Shown here piece after piece: positions 48,335-58,242 of a stretch of DNA of 64,000 nucleotides (positions are counted from its first letter, which is position 1; every line of letters starts with the position of its first letter). This DNA comes from Hemibagrus wyckioides (Eukaryota > Chordata > Actinopteri > Siluriformes > Bagridae). The position numbers and the translations under genes are program-made. Location: NCBI RefSeq assembly GCF_019097595.1, contig NC_080710.1, forward strand, positions 17,721,780-17,785,779, in the 5' to 3' direction. Below the pieces are notes generated by a model that was not told the origin of the DNA, ran no database searches, and worked only from the letters and a program-made list of their open reading frames with translations.

Positions 48335-49067
48335 GTGTGCACACTGAAAATTCCAACAAGATGAAGAAGTTATATTTGTATAGAGCTTTTTAACAATGGA
48401 CATGTTCTCAAAGCAGCTTTACAGAAATATAAACATATAGAATAGACATGACAACGTTTAGATCAAAACTATATTTATCCCTATTTAACAAGCCTGAAGA
48501 AAAAGCTCCCTGATGAAGAATGTGATTATAAATATTGTAATTTTTAAAACTGTATATAGTCAAGTGGGGTTGTGTAACCAGGTGCTTTTAGGCAACTCAG
48601 ATTACGAGAGACCCAAATGTTCTACAATGGAGATCTGAGCACAAAAGGAACAGCAGTTCAAAGCAGGCACCATTGTCTCCAAGTGGTTCTATCAACTGTA
48701 GTCCCATGGGTCTCCAGGCTGTCCGCAGGGAGCCAAGCGACGAGACTCCAACCAGAAGTAATAGTGCAGGAGTAAGAAGTGCACTTCAGGTATCTGGATG
48801 ATGCACTTATTCAACCAAAAAAAAGTGTGGGATGCTGGATACTTCATGTACTTAATATTTGCAGCTTAGCTGAGCCTGGTGCATGGCACATTATTAGCCC
48901 ACGTTATGAAAAATTCACCATATTACATGTGTTTCACATTATTTTGCATGGACTAGGAAGCAGCTTCCAGTTAGTAAAAACCTGTTAGAGATGATACTAT
49001 CCTTCTACAATTATAGAGCGCATAGTCTAAGTGCATAGTGTGTAGTACTTCATTTGGGACGAGGCTA
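48335..49067. repeat. Dispersed repeat, copy 3, inverted and interrupted
   Basis: The left end, TGCACACTGAAAATTCCAAC, and the right end, CATAGTGTGTAGTACTTCATT, are reversed parts of the 46440 family. Between them sits a second repeat that begins ATTTGTATAGAGCTTTTTAAC and includes CTCAAAGCAGCTTTACAG, a phrase common in fish genomes as I recall. This suggests one repeat inserted into another. Confidence 0.45.
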
Positions 49068-49375
49068 ACATTTCTATAAGTAGGTAGCTATACTACATGC
49101 AACTACGTAAAAGCAGAAGCAAATCTACAAAGAAATATCTTGTAGTAAAAATGAAGAAAAGCTGCACTGAAATTTTCATTTTACTATGCAGCTAAATTCT
49201 GCACAAAATAAAGAGATTTAGCTTTCCACTAATAATAGTAATGAATATGTGTCATATCACATTTCCTTAACCTGAAATAAATCAGCTGTTTCGACATTTG
49301 CTGCTATATTCACTTGCTGTTTTATAATATAAGCAAAAAAAAAAAAAAAAAAAACAGATATTCATGTTGATAATA

Positions 49376-49931
49376 CAGTGGAACCTTGGCACACGAATGA
49401 ACTCCCTTGCGAATTTTCGGCTTAAGAATTGAAATTTTGCAAGAAATTTGCAATGGCATATGAAATATTTTCAGAATACGAATGAACCAAACCGAACGGC
49501 AACTAAGTTGCACTAAGTTGCCGCTCAAAACTCGTTTGCGTCAGTGGAAAGCCAACCGAAGCGAGTTTACGAATTTTATTATTTTTTTCGAGTAAGCAAA
49601 AGCTGTTTCGAAGTCAACCCACGATACCAACGTTGCCTTCGGCATGCATTAAAAAGCTATTTTTTGCACATTTTTTTATTAACAGATTGCCCAAGCTTGG
49701 TCGCATGACTTCCTGTTAGTAGCCTTAACATGGAATGCTTAGCTTGGGTCAGTTCTTTGTAAGCAGTCATACAGTTTACATACGCTTCGTATTAGTAATA
49801 TTTTTCAGTGGCTGGAACATATCTCCATTTACATTATTTCCTATGGAAAAATTCATTTCACAGTACAAAATTTCACCTTAGGAACTCCTTTTCAGAACAA
49901 ATTAAATTCGTATTCCACTGAGGTTCCACTG
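49376..49931. mobile_element. MITE with CAGTGGAACC ends, copy 1 (pogo/Tigger-like)
   Basis: 556 bp, beginning CAGTGGAACCTTGGCACACG and ending ATTCCACTGAGGTTCCACTG, flanked by TA on both sides. No transposase frame is present. A second copy lies at 55293-55805 in the same orientation. TA duplication and CAGTGGAACCTCGG-type ends resemble pogo/Tigger elements; the superfamily assignment is an inference from the ends. Confidence 0.8.
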
Positions 49932-50954
49932 TACACGACCATTGATGCTAATCACTCCTGATCACCTTTGTATTTTAACCAGCTGGTTAATCAACACAAC
50001 AAACAACCCAACTTTACACTGCTGCTTACAGCTTGACAGTATTTTCATTTCCAGTTTACATATGGTAGAAACAAACATGTCTGTAATGCGTTGCCATGGA
50101 AACCCTTCATGCTGATAAACAGTGATAATGGCCATGGATGTTCAAAAGTCTTATTTTCATGGTTAGAGGACCACATCCTGTGTATCTGAGTGAGCTGAGG
50201 TGGATTCACCTACACGCATTCCACACTAAGCAAAAATACCAAACTCTTGCTAATGGAGATGACCGTTACTTTATTATAATTTGTTTAATGTAAAAAATCC
50301 TTATGGGTCATCTACAATCTTCCACGTACAGGAGCACAGAGATGCCCACAATGGATTAGTGATTGACAGGGAAGAGAGTATACCATTCCACCCACCCTGA
50401 GAGCACAGACAGCACAGATGGCTTCAGATTCCAACTCTCAGTCTCCTGCTGAAAGAGGGCAAAAACTACACAACTGCATCTCTCGGGTGAAATGGTACAG
50501 TGGTTTGTGTTGGTTGAACAAGTAGCTACTTAAAAAAGCTATATATTCGTTTAGAAAATAGAAAAGCAGTGTCTGGAGTCCGTGAGGTCAAATCCCATCG
50601 ATATCACAGTGATCCGTTAATGGCCATGTACTTTGGGTGGACGGGATAGCATACAATCTCCCTCCTGTCAATCACAGAGACAGCAGCCAATCACAAGAGT
50701 CTGAGATTTCAGCAATGTGGAAGAGGGCAGACTGTGTGTGTGTTAGAAGCATCACTATATTTGTAGCTTTTTAAATCCGAACACTGGATGCACTCTGTCT
50801 AAGTGCACTAACACTGCAGTGATCGATTGGGCAATTCCACTAAAAAAAAACCTTGATCTTATCAACAGTAACTAAGCTGGAAGTGTTAACTCCTTTATTT
50901 CCTCAATTAACAGACCTTTAACCTGCTCTGCCCTCAAAGCTGCAGCTGGAACAT

Positions 50955-51420
50955 ACACACACTCTCTCCCACATACACACAATACACATACTCTCACATA
51001 TATACACATACGCATATACACATGGGCTCACAAACAGCACAGACACTCAGACACACACACACACACACAGGCTCACAAACACAGACTCTCAGACTCTCCC
51101 ACACACACACTGGCTCACAAACACACACCCTCTCTCCCACATATACACAACACCCAGACTCCTCCATACACACACACACAGACACCCACACACCAGCTCA
51201 CAAACACACACTCTCTCCCATACACCAGCTCACAAGCACACTCTCTCTCTCTCTCTCTCTCTCTCTCACATACACACACACGCAAACATGCACACACACA
51301 CACACTCTCACATATATACACATTATACACATACACAGACAGACACCCATACACTGGCTCACAAGCACACTCTCTCTCCCACACATACACAAAACACACA
51401 CAGAGACACACACACACACT
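50955..51420. repeat. CA/CT-rich compound repeat
   Basis: Irregular repetition of phrases such as GGCTCACAAACAC, CTCTCTCCCACA and CAGACACCCACACAC, with a pure CT run near 51241-51267. The words CCAGCTCACAAGCAC and TGGCTCACAAGC recur, so this is a decayed minisatellite built on microsatellite words. The open frames over it are compositional. Confidence 0.85.
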
Positions 51421-51883
51421 CTATTGGATTATAGTACTGACCTCAGAGTTGTGCAGTGACACAAACATTAAGGTGCAGCACAGCCTCTGAACTCTGTGGT
51501 TTAACTTCTCATCTCTGCAGCTGCTATAAGATTTACTTTAACAAGGCCACTTTGGTTTTAAGTGAATCTCTTTAAGAGACCTGGTACAGGAAGAAAAGGG
51601 TTTTTTTCTATCCCTTTCAGTTTTCCCTAACACCTTCAAGGACTTGTGATTCTTCTCAGATAGCACAGTGAAATGTGGCGAGTTAATGACGGCGTGAGAG
51701 CATGTAAACCCAAGTGAAGATGAAACACAGATACTGCTAAAACGGCAATGTGTACTGATTTCCTCTTCTTCAATAAACACACTGATTAAACATATACAGA
51801 GGCGTCTGTTTCAATAATAAAAGGAGGAGGATCAGAGGGTGCAGAGAAAAAGAGAGACAGAAGGGAGGAGATCATACGGTTAC

Positions 51884-52082
51884 CTCTGCAGTCTCAGTTC
51901 CTTAGGGTCAAAATAAAAAAACGCTTCTGACGGTTCTCCCTCGTCTCCTCGCTTCTCCCGCTTCCTCTCCCTTTTCTCCTCCCGACGGTAGAATTTCATC
52001 ATCTGCCTCTCCTGCTCAGACTGAATGGTCACCTGACAGCCATATGTGGGTTTAGCAGACTCCACATTTTTCAGCATCCCAT
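51884..52082 (-). CDS. ascc3: ascc3 coding exon (b), YGCQVTIQSE region with basic/acidic linker
   Basis: This 199-nt exon completes Asp from the previous exon, adds 65 codons and leaves two bases (AG) for a split Arg codon. It contains the conserved AKPTYGCQVTIQSEQE block of ASCC3, then a highly charged run rich in Lys, Arg and Glu (about residues 30-50 of the exon), then FDPKELRLQ. The acceptor is a T-rich tract ending TTTTGCAG and the donor is GAG|GTAACC. It starts in phase 1 and ends in phase 2, matching both neighbours. The charged run is probably a flexible or helical linker before the helicase core; that is inferred from composition alone. Confidence 0.93.
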
Positions 52083-52436
52083 CTGCAAAACAAAAAAAAA
52101 GCCTACTTCAAAACACAGTAGGAAATCATGCAATTAATAATTCTCTTCTGAAGCACACTTAAAACAGCCGTCTGGCAAAAGTAACTTGTTTATAACATAC
52201 TACTAACAATGTTGTTATAATATAATAGCACTATCATTGCAATGAAACATATTATAATGAAAGTTACTGCATCAGGCAGCAAACCTGAAGTCAGAAGCTG
52301 CTGTATAAAATGTAGCTTCACTGTTTCGCTTATTCTGAATCAAATAACTGTGTAAATGCTAATATTCATTAGGGAACAGTTAGTTCCAGTCTACTAATTT
52401 GATTAGGCGTGTGGTGTTCCAAGCGTGCCTGTATTT

Positions 52437-52950
52437 CCTATCACTCCACTCGTCTGGGTTCAGCACCTTAAACTCTACTCCCTAGTCGAAAGCCGCACTA
52501 CAATAAAGATAATCAGCGGATATGGCAAGCGATACTTTTCAGGAAGTCAAACTTTTGATTTTTAACATGAAAGCTCATCAGATGACGATGAAAAGGAAGA
52601 ATGGATGACAAGTTTACTCTAAAGCACCTTTAACAGGAATGTACAAATCAACAAGAGTTGGCCAATGTGCTATAAAGTGAGTGTAGCTTCATAGGGATGT
52701 TTTTCCACTAGGAAAAAAAACCGAAACAGAACATTTGGCCAAACTAAGTCCAAACTGCTGCTTACTCTATATTATTTTCTAAGCTAGTGAACTGTTGTAT
52801 AAAACAATATGCCACGTGCAATTGTGTGGTTATACTGAATATCAGCAGGGCTGTGATTAGCTACGCCGCTTAACCTGTGGGTTGGTGCAAACGGCCGAAT
52901 CACAGCTGTGCTGATATTCAGTATAATCACACTCTTTCAGATTGCTTAAA
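52437..52950. mobile_element. Dispersed repeat with long 3' hairpin, copy 2
   Basis: Same layout and orientation as the copy at 19.2 kb. The hairpin arms are 52805-52857 and 52898-52947, with the shared core GTTATACTGAATATCAGC and its inverse. The loop has GATTAGCTACGCCGCTTAACC, near-identical in position to copy 1. No coding frame survives. Confidence 0.6.
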
Positions 52951-53198
52951 TATTCACTCAAACAAAAATGACTCATCTGTAAAAGTCCCTCTGGGATTCG
53001 GGATCACAGAAAAATCATGTAAAATCACCAATATTTGGAGGAGCTTGAAATTTAATCTAAATTACTGCAGATTTTACGAACATTTAAGCCGAGCTGCGTC
53101 GTGTGTCATCACCACAACATGCATTTCAGTCAAAGCCCACTTCGATTCACGTGTGTTACACATGAATACAGCGGCCATAGTCATTGTCATTCTTTCTT

Positions 53199-53299
53199 AA
53201 AAAAAAAAAAAAAAAAAAAAGAATCCTGTGCTTTGAATTAGAATTCAAGTAGAAATTTCGGGGGGGAAAAAAAAAGAAAAAAAAAAGAAAAAAAAAAAC
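53199..53299. repeat. A-rich homopolymer blocks
   Basis: Two A-rich runs around a GAATTCAAG-containing spacer; the right run contains a GGGGGGG start. Confidence 0.85.
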
Positions 53300-53351
53300 G
53301 CAAAGCAAATCAAGCATGGATGCAACAATCACAAACAAAATAAACCTCCCA

Positions 53352-53582
53352 GGACAGTGGTGGCTCAAGTGGTTAAGGCTCTGGGTTGAGAATCAGGGTT
53401 CGAACCCCAGCACCACCAAGCTCCACTGTTGGGCCCCTGAGCAAGGCCCTTAATCCTCCCTGCTCCAGGGGTGCTGTATCATAGCTGCCCCTGCACCCTG
53501 ACCCAATCCCCCTAAGCTGGGATACATGAATTAAAGAACTCTGCTGTAATGTATGCGTGACGATAATAAAGGCTTCTACCCC
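53352..53582 (+). mobile_element. tRNA-derived SINE, full-length-like
   Basis: The 5' part is tRNA-like, with an A-box region TGGCTCAAGTGG and a perfect B box GGTTCGAACCC at 53397-53407, the two internal RNA polymerase III promoter elements. The body has CACCAAGCTCCACTGTTGGG and CTCCAGGGGTGCTGTATCAT; the tail ends ACGATAATAAAGGCTTCT, probably the LINE-derived tail. A reversed copy lies at about 26786-27033. Confidence 0.8.
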
Positions 53583-55292
53583 TTCCTTACTATAACAAAG
53601 AACTAAAATCTTTCTTAAAAACTATTTTTTAAATTAATAGTAGTTTCTTTCAGACATGTCAAAATAAAAATAAAAAATCCTCAGGACTGCTGCTGGCACG
53701 CTATATTTGGTTGATGGACTGTCATCAACCCAGCAGTGAAACTCAGCTGTGCTTGTTACACTCGTCAAGCCCCGCACACACTACCCAATGTTTACTGCCT
53801 GAATTCTACTCAGCTTTCAAAATCTTTCCTTTTAAATATTCATAACATCAGCTGCACATCGAAATGTAGAAACCTGTCTGAAAACTCTTGATCAACATGA
53901 TCCCCGACAGCCAGATGGTCAGATCAGCCCGAGTCCTCAAAGTGTCACAGGAAATGTAGTGTGTGTGTGTTATTCAGCAGCCACACCAGTTCCACATCTG
54001 TCCAGATGTCTCATCACTGACCTGGCTGATCTAACCAAACACATTCCAGTGTGACAATGTTAATGGTATACAAGCCTTGGATTATTGACACCGTTACCTT
54101 GTACCTTGTTCTTTGTTTCATCTGCTTTAAATCACTCTCATTCCTTCTCAGAGCGTTCAGAGCCTAGATTCATGTCAATGGATTCAGCCAGCTAGAAATA
54201 TAATAAAGCCACTTCATATCAGACAGAAAAAACACTGAAGCTACACTAAAGAGACTGAAAACAGTTAAATTGTTTTTAATATATTTTTTTCCTCCTAGAT
54301 AAATGCATTTCAGGAGGAAGGAATATATCTAAAAATATCCGACAATAACAGGATTGGTGAGAGTGTGAAATTACCCAGGTCTCCGAGCAGGAAAGCCCAC
54401 TTATTTTCTATTAAATTAGCCAAACGTCAGTGATATGTTGACACTGCTCGAATTGAAGGCCTGGAAGGAATAATCCCTAATCTCATTGACTCTCTGGAAG
54501 ACGCAGGTGAAGCAGTCTGGCCCCAAGACAGTAAGAAAAAACTACAGCAACCCAGCATTCTGCTGTAATGGGAGAAGGAGAGATATGAAATATAACCCAG
54601 TCAACAATATTGCTGCAATATCAGCAGCACAGACACAAGACACATGAATAAGACACAAATTTACAGAAAACACTGAAGTAAACGTTGATGAAAGAAGGCT
54701 ATTATGTTGTGGGTGTTACGGTACAGCAGTATGACCATACATCATAAAAACCATCTGAAATATGAACACAGTTATGGTGCTAGAACCAGTTTACATTACA
54801 AAATCACATTCCAACCATTCTAGTACACCTCACAATGAGCTCCCAGGTGACAAACCAGAAAAACATACGAGCTATTGTCAGGAGACAGTCAGCTCCAAAT
54901 CCTGACGATACCACACTCCACCATGAGCGAAGTCTAAGAGAGCAAAATAGGCCATGCAGTTTGGGCAGGAGGGATTCTCTCCTGTCAGTCAGAGTGACAC
55001 AAGCAACTCTGTGGGGATTTGTAAGCTCAGGTATGAGTAAGAGGGTAGAAAGCGATTTCCTGCAAGTCCGTTCAGCTGGGATTTGAGAGAAGCATTCGAA
55101 AAGAGTGACTTCGTTCTCACCGGCTGGTAGATGTGTGATGGGGAAAAGTAGGTAGTGGGTGGAATTTGGGAAATAACCAAAATGGGACCAAAAGAGGGGG
55201 AAAAATGTGGGAGGGAACACCTATACAACTGAATAAATTATCACTGATTTCCATAAACTTTGAAACTCTTTAAAGCAGGGTTTTTGTGTATG

Positions 55293-55805
55293 CTGTGGAA
55301 CCTCAGCATACGAATGCCCTTACCTTACAAATTTTCGGCTTAAAAATTGAAATATTGCAAGCAATTTGCATCGACAAAGTATTTTCATCATACGAACAAA
55401 CACCAGCTAAGTTATGCGTACATCTGGGAGCCGTTCAAAACATATATGCAGTGGAAAGCTAAGAAAAGCCAACCGAAGCGAGTTTACGAATTTTAGAGGG
55501 TTTTTTTCGGTCAGCGGAAGCTGTTTTGCAACGTTGCCTTTAGCATGTGTTCAAAAGCAACATGATTTTCCGCACGTTTTTTTGTTGACAGATTGATGGC
55601 ATGGGTGGACTGTTCTATTTTTAGCCCAAGCTTGGTGGCACGACTTCCAGTGAGGACCCTTGACATGGAATGCTTGGCTTGGGTCAGTTTATTTGTAAGC
55701 AGCCATACAGTTTACATTATCTCCTATAGGAAAATTCATTTCACAATGCAACTTTTCTCCTTAAGAACTTCTCCAGAACGAAATTCGTATGCCGAGGTTC
55801 CACTG
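55293..55805. mobile_element. MITE with CAGTGGAACC ends, copy 2
   Basis: About 513 bp and co-linear with the copy at 49.4 kb: shared blocks include AATTTTCGGCTTAA, GCCAACCGAAGCGAGTTTAC, CATGGAATGCTTGGCTTGGG and GTAAGCAGCCATACAGTTTAC. The right end ATGCCGAGGTTCCACTG with TA is clean; the left end has base changes. Length differences arise from several internal gaps, so the copies are not very recent. Confidence 0.8.
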
Positions 55806-55822
55806 TATATCTTATATGTATA

Positions 55823-56020
55823 TGGGGCTCAAGGCTTAAGGCTTTAGGTTACTAATTAGAAGGTCAGGGATTCAAGCCCCAGCACCCCCAAGCTGCCACT
55901 GCTGATGCTGTATTATGTCTGACCCTGCTTTCTGACCCCAGCTTCATAAGAATCTGGGATATGTGAAAACAAGAATTTTATTGCATTGTAATGTAAATGG
56001 GACAAAATAATGGTTTCTTA
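55823..56020 (+). mobile_element. tRNA-derived SINE, diverged
   Basis: GGGCTCAAGGCTTAAGGCTT, then a B-box-like GGGATTCAAGCCCC, then CACCCCCAAGCTGCC. The order matches the SINE at 53.35 kb, but the body is shortened and diverged. Confidence 0.6.
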
Positions 56021-57058
56021 TCAATATTCATACACTATACGTCATACTTTAATATGATCCACCTTCTGAACCTACTTGTCTGCAACTATGAATAAAAGGC
56101 TAATAGCCTGGGCATGTAATCTGCTTGTACGGGGCAAGTGGCCTAGTGATTTGTCCAACCTGTGACTTAACATTCAGGATAAAGATAAAATTTGTGATCT
56201 CATTTATAACATGCAAGTGCCAAAGGTTTAATTACACCGAGAGTGCACCGAGATCGGAAACACCAGGTATGGCATTATATAAAAGGCTGAATTAAAAGAA
56301 ACCGATCAATCTGATTCTGAAAGCACAGGAGCTCATTCATTTAGCCAAAACAAAGAGCCAACCCAGGCTCCAGGAAAACTGCTCCGTCATGCTGCAAGCT
56401 AACAGGCTTTAACTTAAGAAAGAGGCGAGGGTTTCATCAGAATTCATTAAGTAACCTCCCTGTTCTGCTGTCATATCAACAGAACAGGGAGATGACCTAA
56501 TTAATAATAATTTATACAACCACATATCGAGAGCTTGAATATGCTTGGTGAAATAGCACACACCAGCTGTGCAGCTTGTTGGTTTATTATTTAACAAAAT
56601 GGTTAATTATCCAGACTACTGAGGAAAACTGCATCTTTACATGCTGTTCCCAGCCTGGCTATAAACAGCTGTGTGCCTCCAAGTGACCCAAAGCTATTAG
56701 TTTATTACTGTGAGCATAATTCCCGCTACATTATCCAGGCTTCCCTACATATCGCTATTATGTTCACTGTTAGACTCATTGATGTGATACTAATGAACTA
56801 ATGACTTTATAAATGGAACAGGCTTGTGCTCCGTTATAAATAGTGCCTATATACGCAGTTCTGGTTTTTGTTTTAATACAAACGAGAAGAAAAAAACAAA
56901 AAAACACACATTTTGATTCGGCATATATTTTATCAAACACAAATTTATTACATTCATATCACAAATCAATTACTCAAATTTTGACTAAAATAAAGTTCAG
57001 TGAAATGATATTTGTGCTCCTTCAGCCTGCTCTATTCCATGAGATTAGGGATGTAGTC

Positions 57059-57535
57059 AAAGCTCCACCCCCTTCCACCCCATGTAAACAATCTCCACCC
57101 CTTTCCACCCAATGAGGACAATCTCCACCCCTTTCCACCCCATGAGGACAACCTCCACCCCTTTCCACCCCATGTAGACAATCTCCACCCCTTTCCACCC
57201 CATGAGGACAACCTCCACCCCTTTCCACCCCATGAGGACAACCTCCACCCCTTTCCACCCCATGTAGACAATCTCCACCCCTTTACACCATGTGTAGACA
57301 AAGCTTCATACCTTTCTGTCTCATGGAGACAAAGCTCCGCCCATTTTCACTTAATGTAGACAAAGCTCCTCCCCTTTCCACCTCATGTAGACACAGCCCC
57401 TCCACTTTCCACCCTATGTAGACAAAGTTCCACCCCTTTCCATTCCATGTGGATAAAGCCCTGTACCTTTCCACCCTATGTACACAAAACCCCACCCACA
57501 TTTCACCCTATGTACACAAAGCTCCACCACCATAA
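57059..57535. repeat. 30-bp minisatellite (about 16 units, decaying rightward)
   Basis: The unit is close to CTCCACCCCTTTCCACCCCA plus TGAGGACAAC. The first eight or so units (to about 57290) are nearly identical; those on the right are degenerate. Because 30 is a multiple of three and the unit lacks minus-strand stops, all three minus frames stay open as repeated peptides; none looks like a protein. Confidence 0.93.
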
Positions 57536-57790
57536 TCTTATAATGTTTTGTTTTTTTTCTTATTATTTGTAATGACTTTCTAAGCTGACAAGTTCTTTAG
57601 TATCGATAGGTACATGACAGGTTGATGCTGTTATGCCAGACATTTCTACGAAGCTGGTTCATCCAAAGCACTGCCTTAACTGGCTCTCTGAGTGATAAAA
57701 ATATAACTTCTTATGTAAAGCTGTCCATTCAAACAACTCAAAGCTATACAGGTTGCATTTATATACCTGCCAAAGAGGAATGTCACTAAG

Positions 57791-58242
57791 GTGGCTTTCA
57801 CACTGGGTACATTTGCTGTGAATCTGAGTGTGATTGTTCCCAGCACCTCCTACAGCATTGGTCTGGTGTCAGACTCAGTTGATTTCCATTGAACCGCAGT
57901 GCATTTTCTCTCATCTTATGTCATCACAAATGTACACAGACGTGACTCAGTATAAAATTTTGGTGCCATTATGTTAAGGAAACTATTCTTGTCATCATCG
58001 GGTGAAACACAGGCACAGGTGACTTTACTTCCTGAACAAGTGCAGACCCAAGTACGAGTTGCGTTCACATTCACAGAAATCGCAGCACAGTTCCAGGGCA
58101 ACCGAACTAACACCACCTCCTACAGGTAGCCTCGGGTTCAACGCTGCAGTGAGCTTCCTGGTCCACATCACAGCCTTCACACTACTAATCTGTCATGCAA
58201 ACCATCCTCTGTACTTGCCAAACTGCAAGACTGAAAGCATCC
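57791..58242. repeat. Dispersed repeat with GCTTTCACAC-like ends (hAT-like MITE?)
   Basis: About 450 bp, starting GGTGGCTTTCACACTGGG and ending with GACTGAAAGCATCC, which resembles the inverse of that start. Inner blocks match the reversed copy near 45.4 kb. Superfamily assignment to hAT is a guess from size and ends; target duplications are not clear. Confidence 0.5.

Larger units (their letters stand above)
48036..51883 (-). other. ascc3 intron, 3.8 kb
   Basis: It contains a fragmented inverted copy of a dispersed element at its left end, a 556-bp MITE with ends like pogo/Tigger elements (49376-49931), and a CA-rich compound repeat at about 50950-51420. No coding exon or RNA gene was recognised in the rest. 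Confidence 0.7.

Noticed and set aside
51022..51459. His/Thr-rich and Cys/Val-rich frames over the CA-rich block
   Set aside because: Products of CA/CT repeats read in different frames.
53397..53407. Perfect B box as a functional tRNA gene
   Set aside because: The sequence around it does not fold as a cloverleaf with a proper acceptor stem, and it sits in a SINE with other copies in the window.
54804..55220. 138-codon minus-strand frame as a gene
   Set aside because: No recognisable family; hydrophobic parts seem to be chance. A plus-strand frame covers the same bases.
55414..55847. Two short plus-strand frames as genes
   Set aside because: They lie inside the second CAGTGGAACC MITE or cross its end.
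57022..57301. Repeat peptides (VERGGGCPHG-type and related) as a repeat protein
   Set aside because: Three overlapping frames of one 30-bp minisatellite; no start context or flanking coding sequence.
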